Source of the DNA: Mallotus nudiflorus
Lineage: Eukaryota; Streptophyta; Magnoliopsida; Malpighiales; Euphorbiaceae
Length of the DNA: 64,000 nt
Assembly (NCBI GenBank): GCA_947683625.1
Contig: CANTUR010000630.1
Location: 3,534,001 to 3,598,000, forward strand
Reading direction: 5' to 3'
Part shown: positions 1 through 13,015 of the stretch, in pieces
Numbering within the stretch: position 1 is the stretch's first letter
How the letters are laid out: each line of letters opens with the position of its first letter
The notes under the pieces: model-generated
Seen by the model: only the letters and a program-made list of their open reading frames with translations
What the model was told of the DNA's origin: nothing
The model's database searches: none
Position numbers and translations under genes: made by a program

Positions 1-345
1 TTAAAAATAAGGGTTATTACAACAATGGACAGACCCTGAGACCCTGAAAGGTCAATCGAGCTATCGCAGTCTCGTTATTGGCATGAGTAGCCACGAGACC
101 CTAAAAGGTCAATCGAGCTCCTACAGCCATACCCCTCTCTATCTAAAGAATTTCAATAAATCATTTTAACTATATGTCCATGCCATAAAATCTCATATCA
201 GATCAAAATTCATATCCTACCCATCTAGCATACTAGTGCGCACACAGTTCTAATGTAGCCTACTAGGTAGCATGTTCTACCAGTATTTTTCCAAAAATAA
301 TTATAAATATATATATAATGCACAAGAAATACTATAAAATGACTT
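1..345 (-). repeat. Fragment of long chromovirus-type LTR (copy H), cut by window edge
   Basis: The stretch contains, in reverse orientation, several landmarks of the 3.2 kb LTR family found elsewhere in the window. There are two modules reading ggtcaatcgagct (near 52-65 and 108-121) joined to gagaccct. A block reading ctactaggtagcatgttctac (near 258-278) matches the 'gtgctacctagtgggcag' block of the other copies. The copy is strongly diverged and its ends are not visible. No coding sequence is seen. Confidence 0.6.
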
Positions 346-1204
346 AGAAGGCTAGATGATCATTGTAGACAGCGGGAACAATAGATGAGGAGCTTATGGT
401 TTAGCATTGCAAAGATGTTGCTTCTGCAATAAGAGTTTCGCAGGGTGCAGTGTCGATACCTTCGATCGTACAGCAAATATAATTTCTTTTTCAGCCAAGA
501 ACTCGGGATACGTCAATTCTGCGTATATTCTATATTCTGAATCCTGTTGAATTTTTGTGTCTTTTCAGCGCAGTGAATGCAAATTATTTCTTCTGCAGAG
601 ATAATATTGATAATCAGGCTTTTCAAGTTCAAGTTGTGGTCATAGTTTCAGCCCTACTACACCTATTTAGTATAGGGGTAGGTTAGAGGTAACTGTAACT
701 CAAAGGTCGAGGTAGTCATTGTAAGTAGTACAAACATTCCTTTTGAACTTGAACAAGCAGCAATTATGGCTAGGATAGCAGAGATTAATGAGAGTTTGGT
801 GGCATTTAGCCAAGTTTGACAATTGTTTGAATATGCTTTGACGAAGGAATTGGAAAAAGTTTAAAGAAGACGAAACACTCTTGTACTCTTTATAGCAAGC
901 TGTCATTTCTAACTGCAACATGTAATTTGAGCTAATGAGTGATTTCTAAGATACTTCCATCCACCTTCAAGGAGAGATAATTACTTGTGGCTGTTACTGC
1001 TCAAAGTAAGAGAAGACTGGTAGAATTATGTGTTACAAGGTTAAGTTTAATATATTGGCATCTGAACCGAGAATTGAGATTCAGAGAGTTATTGTGAATT
1101 TAGTCTTTAGAGTGTAATTGATCTTGATGAAATGTGAAAGGGTTGTTTCATCACTATACAGTGGTTGATTGTTGGAGTAAAGAGGTGATTCCAGCACTAT
1201 ACAG
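346..1204 (+). pseudogene. Degenerate retroelement internal remnant (gag/protease region?)
   Basis: No open frame survives. The only recognisable part is near 1150-1190, where the bases closely follow the region just after the protease of the gag-pol copy at 24870-24905 (the HY.VVDC.SKEV region). Because LTR sequence begins directly after it, this looks like an internal fragment of a related element fused to a 5'-truncated LTR. The rest (about 346-1140) could not be aligned by eye with anything. Confidence 0.35.
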
Positions 1205-4077
1205 CACTATGAATTTTTTTAGTTTAGGTGATTTTTAGAAAATTAGGTTAAATGAGCATTTTGTTAAAATTAATGGGTTAATTAAGTATATTTATTGATT
1301 TTATTGAATTATATGTTGAGAAATTAATTTTTGACTAATTGTATAATTTTTAGTGAATTTTTGAATAATTATAGTATATTATGTGAATTTATTTTTAACT
1401 AGGGGTATTTTGGTAATTTGGTAATAATTTGGTTGAAAATTAAATTAAATTGATTTTAATAATTATTTGAAGTATAAAAATGAATTTTTACAAATTATTT
1501 AGTATTTTTAACTAATTAAAACTATTTTTTGAAAATTATTTTCAAAATATATATAATATACTATTTTTGTAAATAAATGAGTTTTTATTGATCTTTAACA
1601 TGTTTTTAGGGCTAATTATATAATTTGGATTTATAAAATGAATTTTGGTTAATATTTATGAATTTATCGAGAATTATGGATTTTTAATAATATTTTATTA
1701 AAATTAGGATTTTATTGTAATTATCGGTAAAATAATTATTTTCAGTGTTTTAAATATCTAATTTGTTATATTTTGATTTATAAAGGGTATTTTTAGTATT
1801 TTGGAATTTACATGTGTTCTGTATTTATCTCGTGAATTATAAACCTCAGTCGGTAGAATCGTAGTATGGGAGTCCGATTGAGGGGTTGTGTGATTGTGTA
1901 TTTTCGAAGTGTGTTTTCTTGCAGGACTGGCTCTACTTTCTGAGTAGAGAGATGCCTGTTTTACAGAGGAGACACTACCAAAATTTCAGTAGATTTCTCA
2001 TAAAACGTGACAACCGGTCCGAGTCTAATTTTAAATTTTTAATTAAGTATTTCTGTAGTAGTTCTAGAAGGGTAAAGTTAGAATTTATTCTGATGGTTGT
2101 TATTTTATTTTTCTAGCTGCATTAAGAATGAGGCCTAACAGACCAGACCCGCCGAGTCTATCTCGAGGAGCGCACACCATTGAGTTATTATACTGTATAT
2201 ATATGCATTGCATATAGGATGCATCACTTAGGGTTTTTCATTTTCATTATATGTTTTTAAAGTGATTTATATTATAATATTTTTGGTATATCTAGGGGTA
2301 TATTTTTATATATATGCATGTTAAATAATTATGCATGTTATTTTGATATATGCATGTTAAATAATTAGGTTTATGTTTAATACATTTTAGTATATATACA
2401 TGTTTTAAATGTATATTTAGTCATAATTATTTTATTGAATGATTAGTATACTTTAGGTATAGTTTCAATATATTTTAGGTTTATTCCTAAATAATTGTAT
2501 GTCATATTATTAACTTACACTTAAATTGTTTTTAAGTTTATTTTTGGTATATTTTTTATATATTTCCAAATAAATGCACGTTTTATTATTAATTTAAACC
2601 TAACATATTAGTGGTATACTTAGGGTTTATTTGTGATATATGCATGCTAGAATAATAGGTTATTTTTGGTATATTTGTGAATATATGTCAAACCTAAATG
2701 CATGTTTTAGCACATATACATATTTAAATGAATATTTATGCATAATTGTTTTATTAAATGATTTGTGTACTTAGGGTATATCTTTAGTATATTTAGGTAC
2801 ATTTTTAAGCAAATGCATGTTATATTATTAAAATGCACTTAAATTGTTTTTAATTATATTAATGGTTTATCTTTAGTATATTTCATGTTTTATTTGACAT
2901 ATATATACCCAAAATATATTGGGTATATTTTAGGTATATTTCTGGTATATATATATGGTTGATTTTACTGTAATGAATATCATTCTACATTAATTATTTT
3001 TCGAATGAATGATTTATTTTGAAACGAAGGATATCAATAGAACGCGCTTCCTAGTGGGCAGCACTAGGACCGTGTACGTACCGGTGCGATAGATAAGGGT
3101 TAAGTGAGAATTAATTTTGGTGATTATAATTGATTTGATTGATTTGACTAAGATTAATGGTATGATTGATAGTGTGATTGCGGAGCCAATCACACTAACA
3201 GTCAGACTGTTAGAGCTCGGTTGACTTAGTGTCTCAAGGCCAGTCTACTATCCATAATGGAATAAATGATCTATTGATTTGATTGAAATGTGAGGTGATA
3301 GATAGTGTGATTGCTGGAGCTCAGTTGACCAAGTGTCTCGGGGTCAATCACACTAACAGTTAGATTGCGGGAGCTCGGTTGACTTAGTGTCTCAGGGCTA
3401 GTCTACTGTCTAAATTGGAATAAGTGTTCTGTTTGGAATCAAGTGAGCCTGTATGGCTAGAATGATGATGTGGTTGATTAAGGTTATGATTATTAGGGTT
3501 CTATGGATCCTTCATGTATTAAAATAAATGTTTTCTACATTTAGTATATTTATAAAAGCAGAGTTTGACATTTGTGTGAAATGCGTGAATATACATATAT
3601 ATATGAATGCATGATTGGATATGGTTTAGACTGCATGTATATATAGTATAATAATTCACTCAGTGAGGTATGACCCCCCTCAATCATTTTTTTCTAGGAG
3701 TTCCTATATCGTCAGACCTTAGTAGTAGAGTTCCTCGCCAGTGTTCTTCCGTCCTGGCTATTTTATGTAAATGTATATTTTGAACTCTGATTTGTATCCT
3801 AGAAAATGCAATAGTAGTGTTATTGTATCAGAAGAGTATTATTTTATTTTAATATTTAATACTCAGGGAGTTGTATCCGAACATTGTATGAATATATTTA
3901 TTTATAAATGGATTTGGAGTATGTACTTTGTCTATTGATTCGAAAAAATTCTAATTATGTCATACTTTTTATTTATTTATTGCATGATTTTATTTTCTAA
4001 GGCTTGCTATGGGTTCCGGATTCAAAAGAATTCTCATTCCTTAGTGCCGGTCATGACTCCTAGTTTGGGTCATGACA
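1205..4077 (+). repeat. Long LTR lacking its first kilobase (copy G)
   Basis: The sequence matches the other 3.2 kb LTRs from about LTR position 1100 to the end, which here reads GGGTCATGACA. Landmarks in order are the hairpin block around the paired ctctac/gtagag at about 1928-1955, followed by the short conserved reading frame. Next come many degenerate ggtatattt repeats (2270-2960), the gtgctaccta-type block (3045-3065) and stem-loop modules (3171-3415). The cactcagtgagg box lies near 3657-3668 and the terminal cattcc.tag.gccggtcatgac box near 4036-4056. The first part of the LTR is missing; it is fused to a retroelement internal remnant. Confidence 0.8.
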
Positions 4078-4095
4078 ATGATGATGATGATGATG

Positions 4096-4184
<89 letters not shown>

Positions 4185-4261
4185 GACAATAACAATAATA
4201 ATAAAAAGAAATAGAATAACAATATTAATAATAATAATAAAATAAATAATATTAATAACCA
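4078..4261. repeat. (GAT)n/(AAT)n microsatellite and AT-rich spacer
   Basis: Immediately after the LTR terminus come about six GAT units and then about thirty AAT units (to about 4185), followed by degenerate AAT/AAAT. The apparent poly-asparagine and poly-isoleucine reading frames here are products of the microsatellite. Confidence 0.9.
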
Positions 4262-5106
4262 AAAATTCAGGTTATTATAGTAAGTTATAATATGTTGATT
4301 GATATGAGATTATATGGTCTGAGATATGAAAAAATGATTATTGAGATATGTGGATAGAGAGTGGTGTCGTTGCAAGAGCTCGGTTGACCTGCACTGTCTT
4401 GGGTCCAATCATGCTGGCAAGGGGACTACAGTGGCTCGGTTGACCTTTTTGTGCCTTGGGGCTAGTCCACTGCCAAATTGGATAAGGGAAATATTTTGGA
4501 TTTAAGAAAGTATATTCTTTAGTGAGATATAGTAATTAAGGTTACTAAATTCTTAGGGTTCTGCTTCGATCCTCCACTTATTTTCATCCGTTGCATTAGT
4601 ATAAAAATTACTTTTGAGTGTCTGCATGAGAATGCATATATAAATTAAATAAATATAAATATAAATATATAAACATTATATTGGTGTTTGGTTGCTTATA
4701 TGCTTAGGTTGCATGCATATATATAATAATAATTCACTCAGTGAGATCTGATCCCCCTCAATTATTTTTTAGGATTCCTTTCTACAAACCTCCCCTAGTT
4801 ATTCTCTTCACTGGACCCTTTCTTCACCAGCTGATTTATATAAATTTTAAACTATTACTTCCTTTGTATTTATTAGACACTGCAGTAGTAGTATGTACTT
4901 ATTATAGTATGTTATATTGAGTTGATAATGGCTGTGTACTCGAATATTTATAAAAATATTTTATTATCATATGATATGGAAAGATTTTTTATGTTTTAAA
5001 AAGTTTTAATTCTTTGGTATATCTATGATTGTGTTCAGTGTGAACTGGAGTTTTAGTCTTGCTACTGGTTTTGGATTCATGTGAATTCCCGTTCCCAAGC
5101 ACCAAT
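4262..5106 (+). repeat. 3' part of a long LTR (copy F), interrupted at 5106
   Basis: This is a 5'-truncated copy of the long LTR. It has two stem-loop modules containing gctcggttgacc (about 4377-4390 and 4434-4447), the cactcagtgag box (about 4736-4746) and the start of the terminal box (cccgttcccaagc near 5087-5100). The LTR end is displaced by the 11.1 kb element and resumes at 16211-16242, which ends in GTCGTGACA. The left end is not a clean LTR start. Confidence 0.75.
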
Positions 5107-7152
5107 TGTAGATGCCCAATTTTGGAATGATAAGTTATGGATGTGACAGAAGACTCCAATGATGAAAATGTCATGAATAGGTCTTCAATATTTGAACTTT
5201 GAAACTTTAAGGGTCTAATTGCATTTTTTTCAAAGAAAGGATTTAAGGTTTTCATGGACTAAATTGCAATGCTTTTTAGGGATCTAATTGCAAAACTTAT
5301 ATTCTTTCAAGGACCTTTCTGTAATTAAAAGTGAAAAAAAAAGTGATAAGAATTATGTAATCCCGATCAGAATTACATAATTTCGATCGAAACCTTCCTC
5401 AAATTCTTGAATTTTTAGGATAAATCTCAAATTTTCTAGATAAATTGAGTCCTAATTGGTCTGAAATTCTCCTAAAATTATTTTGATAATGTTTTTAAGC
5501 AAATAGAAATCTTTTAGAAATCAATTTATAACTAGGGTTTCAAGATGTATCCCTATATAAGGAGGATTTTGGCTCTGAAAAAAACAAAAAGAGAAGGCAG
5601 AAGAGGAAGACCAAAAATAAAAAACAGAAGAAAAGAAAAAAATGAGGAAAGAAAAAAAGAGAAAAAAGAGAGAGAAAAATCTTATTCTCTATAAAATTTC
5701 TTTTGCTTAATTACATTGATAAAGGATCTTTGGAGAATTTTTTAAGAACAAAATTAGGAGTCTTATTAAGAAGCGATGATTTTACAAATCTGAGGAGTAT
5801 CTCATCACTCGTAAGCATCATCATCTCCTTCTTATTCTATTTTATTTCATTCTTTCTTTTTGATTTTATTTATTATTTTTATTATTTGAGTTATTACTAT
5901 AATTTATTTACTAATCATAATCTTATTTTTTTTCGTGGTGATTATGGAGGAAAATTTATAATGATCATGTTTGAGGGGATAAATTGAGAAATCCATGGAA
6001 TGCCAAGGATAAAATCCTGTAAAGACATAGTTTTTAGAGTTTTTTTATTATTGCTTTATTTTATTTATGGGTGTATTAATTATTTTTATTATTATTTCCT
6101 ATGAATTATTGTAATAGCCCCAAAGTTATATGTGTGATTGCATATTTATGTTATTTAATTGGTTAGTAAAATTAGGGTTTTAATTGGGTAAGTAATTAAA
6201 ATCAATAAAGGAAGTATATTAATTTAGGTTGCGTGTTAATTAAAATTAAGGTTTAGAAGGAATTAATTTAATTAATTGTTTGATCTTTAATTTAATTGTT
6301 TCAATATGTTATATTTGTTTTTGGGTTTGTTTATTATTTTTATGTGTTTTGGGGCCTTAAGCCAATGTTAGGCTTTAATTTATTTATATTTGGATAATTA
6401 TTTTTTTTAGCCCATCTCACCCAATAATTAATTAGGTTTAATTAATTAAAATATATATTTAGGCCCATCTAGTAAATTAGATGTAGGCCCACTTAATTTA
6501 ATTTAATCAATTTAGATTTAGCCCACTTAATTTAAGCCTTTTCATAGTTCGTAAACTTATGATCACTTTAGCATTAAAATATGTAGAATTAGCCCTATCA
6601 ATTTAAATACCTCCATAATTTATAGATTTAGGCCCATTTTTAGAATTAGAATAAATAGACTTAGGTTCATTTAATTAAAATTAAAAGGAATTAGTCTTTT
6701 AGGTTCATGAATTAAAATATGTAGATTTAGCTCATTTAATTAAAATCCATGTACATTAGACTAACTTAGAGATTATATGTTTGATTGAATGCATTATTTA
6801 CTTGTATTTTCATGACTAGTTTGCCTTGGAGTTAATTGTTAAAATAAGGGTTTATAAGTAATTGCATGTAAATAGAGGATAATTTAGTAATTCATAAAGT
6901 AATTCTAAATGAACACGAGACTGAAAGAAGTTGGTATTCTGTATCCAGAATCTCCTGGTTGTGGTGCTAGCTTTCTTTTAGGGAATCAAGTACCACATTT
7001 TTTTATTTATCCCAATTATTACCCTGGGTCGTAACTCCTCATCTCCACGCCATGTCTTTATGACAGTGGTTAGTGTGTTCTCTAGAACCCTGAGCTCAAA
7101 TAGTGTCGCGGTTGCTAAAATCTTGGACGCATGCTAAACCTTGTCGTCTTCA
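5107..7152 (+). repeat. 5' LTR of the gag-only element
   Basis: It begins TGTAGATGCCC and ends GTCGTCTTCA. The first 0.5 kb includes an A/G-rich tract (5575-5690) shared with the 3' LTR. The last 250 bases contain a conserved stretch starting at atgaacacgagactg (6909) that also occurs in the 3' LTR (15967) and in the solo LTR at 40176-42286. Short reading frames here (for example 5703-5987) are not shared in frame between copies and are not taken as genes. Confidence 0.9.
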
Positions 7153-7153
7153 A

Positions 7154-7171
7154 TGGCAACTCCATTGGGGA
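7154..7171 (+). promoter_or_regulatory. Primer-binding site, tRNA-Arg type
   Basis: TGGCAACTCCATTGGGGA lies two bases after the LTR end. It is complementary to the 3' end of plant tRNA-Arg(ACG) except at positions where CG or GC would be expected and CA or AT is seen. That is the pattern left by cytosine deamination. Ogre-type elements are known to use tRNA-Arg. Confidence 0.75.
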
Positions 7172-7920
7172 TAAGAGATACTGATTATACTTGTGTTCTT
7201 TAGAATTATTTTATTAATTATTATATTATTCTTGCATTCATTTAGCATGTCCCTATTAACCGATGGCATTGGTTTATAGTTCCATGATTCTACTAGCTTC
7301 ATAGGATTGTAAATTGGCTAACCATCACTCTTAACCTCAACTCATTTCAAGAGAGACTACAAAGCTCATCTGACTAGAGCTTGTAACCCAAATCCTAAAG
7401 GGGGGTAGTCTTCTCTTGAGTTTGCAAAGGATGTGGGCCCCTCTGACCTTGGCCTATGACTAAATTCTTAAAGGAGGGCATCTTGCTAAGGGAACCTTAA
7501 CCTTCTTGCTGGACCTTAACCACATACAATGGCTTAGTTATTTCCCCTAAGATCTACCCAAATTGCTTGTGAATGTTGCCATGAGGTATTTATATCTATA
7601 AAGGCTCATGCCCATACTTTAGAAGCCCATCAGGACTAATAAATATTGAGTTATGCTTTTATACCTAGACATACTATTTTTATGTTTTACTGCTTTAAAA
7701 GAGATTTGGCATGCGTGTCAGTCCTTGATATCCCCTGTTGATATTAAGACCAAAACCAAAAATCCTAGGAAAAGAGACTCACTATTGAATAGGTGTGTGA
7801 GAGGAATAAGGTTGGAAGGATGTATATATCCAAACTTGTTACTTACTACTTATTGCATAGCACGTGCATCATGCATACATGCATCTCATGCATCATATTA
7901 ACATTTGTCTTTCAGCCATC

Positions 7921-9370
7921 ATAGATTCATCTAGGTCTTCCTATGTTTGGAGTCAAAAGGGTGGCAAACTAGTGAGAACTTATTCGAGTCCGCAATCGAT
8001 TGCGAAAGAGATCCTTAGTAGACTGGAAAGGAGTCCCATCAATCCACTCTACCTAGAAGCTACACCAACTCAAATAGAAGAGATGGAACAACAAAGAGGA
8101 AACTGGACCTTAGAGGACATCAAAGGCGCATTGATGGATCACATGAGAGCAATGATGCAAGATGAGTTAAGACAGGCTTTGGCCGGATTGATGCCACCAC
8201 CTACTACTACTGCACCTTTTGTGACCAACCCACCTATTATGACCAATCCACCTATTATCAATGACAATGTTGGGGAAATAAAACTCAAAGATGTTGAGAG
8301 TTACATAGTTGAAAAGGTAATAAAGGAATCCCTTGAGCAAGTTCAAGAGTTGGAATCCAGGTAAATAAAAGCACTGACTCAGAAGATGTCTGAATTGGAG
8401 GAACTAATGAGAGGACAAGGCATCGAATACTCATTTGATTTTGATGATATGATGCAATTCAAGGAGGATAAATTGTCTGACAAATTTAAAATGCCACAAC
8501 TGCAGAAGTTTAATGGTATTGGAGATTCAAGGATCCACCTTAGTTAGTATACAACAACTATGAGCACTACTAAAGCTCCACTAACAGTGGTCATAAAGTT
8601 GTTTGCACTATCCTTGGAAGGTGTAGCTGTTAATTGGTATCATGGGTTGGAGAAATCTATCCGAGCAGACTGGAGAGAGTTATGCACTGCTTTTCTAAAA
8701 TAATATACCGCAACACCAGGCTTGAAGTGTCTGTCAGAGATCTGGAATTGACCAAGTAGAATCCTAATGAATCATTTTTACATTTTCTAATTAGATTCAT
8801 GAATAAGGCAGGATTAATGAAGAATAAATTGGCTAAGAAGGATCATGTTAGGATGATAGTCTGAAACGTGTCGCCCATTCTGGTTGAGAGGTTGCAAATG
8901 ATGAACCCTAAGACATTTGTAGACCTTTATAATGATGGGTTGCAAGCTGAGAAAATTAAGAATGAGAAAAAGAGGATTGCTAAAGGCACCGACATAAGGA
9001 ACTACCCAACTAAGGACACACAGGCAGGAAATACTAGTTGAGTTATGAAAGTGCATGTTGTTCAACAACCAAGGAGATTCTCTAATTTTAACCAACCTTT
9101 GTCAAAATTCCTAGAGCGCCTAATGCAAAAGGGCTTACTTTAACCTTTACCTAATCCAAACCTACCAAACTTAAATACCCCAGGCTATAACCCAAACAGA
9201 CACTGCAAATTCCATCAAAACCTCCAATACTCCACAGATAATTGCATCCGCCTCAAATATGAAATACAAAACCTTCTAGACTCTGGAAAAATCATAGACC
9301 CTGAAAACCTAAGCACCAGAAATAATCCTTTCCTAAACTACCAAAATGTACCACCCCAACTACCACGATG
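7921..9370 (+). pseudogene. gag: Broken gag of the Tat/Ogre-type element
   Basis: The frame runs from a position where related gags start. Here that codon is ATA at 7921, just after a ctttcag acceptor-like tract. It continues through a proline-rich segment (PPPTTTAPF) and a charged helical part (SELEELMRG) to a retrotransposon Gag core. Readable core blocks are KMPQLQKFNG (8490-8520), LFALSLEGVAVNWYHGLEK (about 8599-8655), NESFLTF-like coding near 8768 and KNKLAKKDHVRMI (8820-8860). The C-terminus shows the Cys/His block CKFHQNLQYSTDNC (about 9208-9250) followed by RLKYEIQNLLDSG. Stops occur at 8362, 8545 and 8701, with frameshifts after about 8700. The protein would build the virus-like particle; this copy cannot make it. 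Confidence 0.75.
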
Positions 9371-9682
9371 ATCAACTCAAGAGTGAGTGAGGAAGAAGTG
9401 CTAAGCTCCTTTGAGGACCTAGACCTTAAAACCAATGAGAAATCTTCTAATGCCCCTAAAGATATGGAAAGAGTAAAAGACTTGTTGAGTCAGCCTTCAG
9501 GCAAGTTCGACTATAAGGTGTTTTACACTAAACCACCTTCTTTTGACATACCCTTCGAGTCGATTGTGCCTATACGATGCGGTAATGAGTTTGATGATGA
9601 GAAGTTACAAAATAAGGAAGAAACATGCACAGTGGAGGTACAAAAAGATGAAGTCATAGAGATAGTTGGCAAGAAGATATAA
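9368..9682 (+). pseudogene. Unrecognised acidic reading frame after gag
   Basis: An open stretch of 104 codons with an ATG follows the gag remnant directly. It is rich in Glu, Asp and Lys (for example SEEEVLSSFEDLDL and FDDEKLQNKEE) and has no motif that I recognise. Its position suggests it is the continuation of the gag polyprotein before pol would begin. Protease or reverse transcriptase motifs do not follow. It may be a fortuitously open remnant. Confidence 0.3.
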
Positions 9683-10281
9683 TAATAGTTGTTATGTCAG
9701 CCACCTAAAAGATAACCACTATAAGAACCAGCATCCCTAGCATCTATAATAGGAAATAAATTTTATCATTGTTTTCTTTTAATAAAATTTTAGTTTCTTT
9801 AGAACTTGTTTTGTTTTAGTGATCGATGATATAAATTCATATCATGCTTACTTATGTGTTGACATCCTAATGGTACTATGCATTATGATATTGATCGCAT
9901 ATGCATGTTTGACATAAATTCAATTCAATTAGATTCATTCAGTATGGGCACAAATGCAAATTTAAAGAACATTCATATATCATATGATGTAACTTCTGAA
10001 GATAGGAAATTTGAGAAAAAATAAAAAGAATGAAAAGAGAGAAAAAAAAATAAAAATGAATAGCAAGACAAATATTAGAGAGAAAAATTAGGATTTACTA
10101 GTAACATGAGTTGTATTATATGATGTAATGAATGTTTTCATTTTTGCCCTAATGAATGATTAAAATTGAATTTTAAATTTTTGTTCAAATATCGCATATT
10201 TTTCTTTATCATACCGCATAAGTATTTGAATGGAAAGATAATACATAATAAAAGCTAAATCATAGTTATGAGATCACTATT

Positions 10282-10485
10282 TCAATTATATTTTCTTTTT
10301 GGCCACCCTTTTTGTAATTTTCCTTGTAAGCTTAGCATTCCCTTATACCTTGAGAATTTAGGTGGCTCAGTAACTTGCATTGCAATCCATACTTTATAAC
10401 TGTCATCAATTATTGTATCAGCATCAAGCCTTATATTCTGCTCAAGAGTTCTTCGAAGTGCAAGTACAGTTGATTTCATCATCAA
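10282..10485 (-). pseudogene. Antisense gene-like segment 1 inside the retroelement
   Basis: This is a minus-strand frame of 67 codons with ordinary protein-like composition (for example IDDSYKVWIAMQVTEPPKF and SLQGKLQKGWPKRKYN). That is unlike the low-complexity frames around it. I do not recognise the family. It lies where pol is expected and runs opposite to gag. It could be a captured host gene exon or an antisense ORF of the kind described in some Tat elements. It could also be chance. Confidence 0.3.
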
Positions 10486-10638
10486 AAATTCACTTCAATC
10501 AGTTCGCCCACTCCTTTGTATCTTCAATACATGAGACTTCAACTAATAGGGTTAATAAGTCGAAGGATCAACAACAACAATGAACGAACTTGGTCTCTTG
10601 CACACAAAAATGAAAAAAAAAGACTGCTAGAATAGCAT

Positions 10639-10890
10639 AAATGAATCCATAATTGAATTGGGGGCAAAATGTAGCCCTTGGGGTAAAACGAGTCCACATT
10701 CAAAGAGCGACGATGGATGCTGAAGTGTAAGAGCCAGTACAAGAGATCGAAGGGCAGAAAGAAGCATACAAATACATTGGGTATCATGCAGCAAAAGCAA
10801 TGGCAAAGAGAAAAGTTCGACAGTGCATTGATCAATCACAAGCTCCAGTGTCAAGCCATGGACCCCACTTGCTAGCCTAGTCATTAGTCT
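10639..10890 (+). pseudogene. Sense-strand protein-like segment with in-frame stops
   Basis: The plus frame through about 10713-10875 reads as a plausible protein containing YKYIGYHAAKAMAKRKVRQC and QAPVSSHG, interrupted by TAG or TAA at positions where CAG or CAA could have stood. I do not recognise the family. It may be a further part of the element's coding region or another captured fragment. Confidence 0.25.
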
Positions 10891-11194
10891 AATGAACTGT
10901 ATCTGAAGCTCTAACATTAGAAGCACCAACAATGAAGCATTCAATACTTAAGCCTACAGGCTATTAATGATTCACCTCGTTCTCATACTCCAAGCTGCAA
11001 CATAGCTTTATTCCAAATAGGAGACCTATTAAGATTATGCATGTCATACATAGCATTCATACACTTGCATACATTTATTATGATATACTTGCTTTGCAAA
11101 ATAAAGTCTTTAAGCCTAGTTAAGATTGTGCAAATACTCTACTACTAACATTTGAAATTAGTGTTATGAAAGTACATGAAAGTAGTCAGAGTAT

Positions 11195-11359
11195 TTACGT
11201 GTGAAGCATCTGAAAGAGTAAAATAGGAAGAGCAACATTATCAAGAAACCTCATTTTGGCAATCTCAAGAGGATAAATAGGATGCTCAAACTCTTCAAAT
11301 TCAATATCCATCTCAATAGTCTCATTTGGAGCATCATCTAGAATATCTCTCCATAAAAG
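11195..11359 (-). pseudogene. Antisense gene-like segment 2 inside the retroelement
   Basis: An open minus-strand stretch of 54 codons includes LWRDILDDAPNETIEMDIEF and HPIYPLEIAKMRFLDN. The acidic/hydrophobic pattern and absence of low complexity make a real protein origin plausible. It is on the same strand as segment 1, about 0.7 kb upstream of it in the minus direction, as expected for two exons of one captured gene. No family was recognised. Confidence 0.3.
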
Positions 11360-12222
11360 TTAGACCAGGGTAAGGTATAAAATATGGTGATAAGAAGATC
11401 CAATATGTCAGCAATACATTCGCCGACCTTAAAAAGGGAAGAAGGCACTCAAAACTTAAAATGAATGCTCTCTAAAAATCATTTGATCATGAAATAAGAT
11501 CTTTAACTCCTAAACTTTTTATAGGAAATATCAAGAAGAGGAATGAAGTACCCTACTAGAGCATTAATGGAATGGCAGAAATATAAATGCAGCCCAAAGC
11601 CATAACTTTAATGGTGGAGTATCATGACCCTACGATCATAGATAAATCTAAAAGGAAGAATGCAAAAAAAAAATAACATTGCATTTTGACAAAATTTATT
11701 CACTTGCAAATAGACCATACTAACTTATGGTATTTTATGCAGGGAAGAACAAAAGAGAATGAAGAAGGTGAAAGGAACCGATACACCAACAAGAAAGGAA
11801 AAGGTTGAAAATGATAATCATTCATCAGAATTATCATCTTGCATGAAAAACACTCATCAGGATAATGAAGGGAAGTAACAGAACTCTGTTTCCTTAGATT
11901 CTGTAATAAAGAACCATCTCAATCATAAAATTCACAAATTGAAAGTAAAATCATCTACTTCATGAGATCATGTGCAAAAAGCCTATCTCATGACTTTTGA
12001 TTTATAGTGGCTTTCTTTTATTAGCCTCACAAAATTTAGATGAATAGTTAACAGTTTTGTGCTGAGAGTTTATAAACTTTAATCAATCTAATGCTTGCTT
12101 TACACCTAAATAAAAGGAGGAAAATGTAAAAACAAAATCTGTGGACATGAAGCATTAATTGCTCAAATTTTAAAGTATCATTTCAATTTTTTTGAGTGAT
12201 AAATGTGCATATAATCTACTAT

Positions 12223-12590
12223 AATGCTCAAGAATGAGTATGAGTACAAAATCCCTTAACGGTATCCACGCTGAATAATACGAGAAAAGCAGGGGAATAT
12301 TAAGAGGAGAATAGAAAAAAGAGCAAGCATAATTTACTCCAATGCTCATAAATGAGTAAGAGTATCAACATAAAACCTTTGGCAGTATCCATGCTGAGTA
12401 ATACAAGAAAGGCAGGGGAATACTAAAAGAGGACCATGCCAAAAATTGCTTTATTTGCTTAAATGCTCTATATGAGTATGAATATCCAAAGGACCTTTCC
12501 AATAGTATCCACGCTGAGTAATATGAGAAAGGTGAGAGAATACTCGGATAAGGAAGAAAAACATAAAAATAACTCAAAGGCTATTTTGAT
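12223..12590 (+). repeat. Tandem array 1, about 120 bp unit, three copies
   Basis: Units start with aatgctc at 12223, 12341 and 12462 and share 'gtatccacgctgaataata' and 'aaggcaggggaatact' blocks. A partial fourth unit follows near 12590. Short arrays in this position, before the 3' LTR, are typical of Tat/Ogre elements. Confidence 0.8.
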
Positions 12591-13015
12591 ACTCAAAATT
12601 CTATCTTTTTATGCTCATCTTTCATGAGTTTTGTTTAGCAAATTCTCCCTAAAATTAGGTGTGGAAGCAAGCTCTTCACTTGGTAAAAGACATGCTCTCA
12701 ATATAAGATGGTTAATGATGCCTCTGACCTTTGTAAATGGCAAATAAATAATAGTCATAAAAAATAAAAATAGTGAGATTCGCTAAGTGCATGCTATCTC
12801 ATGAAAAAAGTAACGAATTTTCTCATAAATTTTCAACACTATAATGTGCTTTTGTACATTCATCATAATTAGAATTAACTTCAATGAGTCTGTAGGAATT
12901 TCAAATCTATAAGAAAGTGTACCCAACTTGTAGAGATGATCAACACAGTAAAATTCAAAGTTAGTCAGCACCAAGAATTCAAAGCATTCAACTTAAATAA
13001 CCAAAGATAAAATTT

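Noticed and set aside
3957..4262. Poly-asparagine frame (plus) and poly-isoleucine frame (minus)
   Set aside because: Both are translations of the AAT microsatellite and the LTR end; no independent coding evidence.
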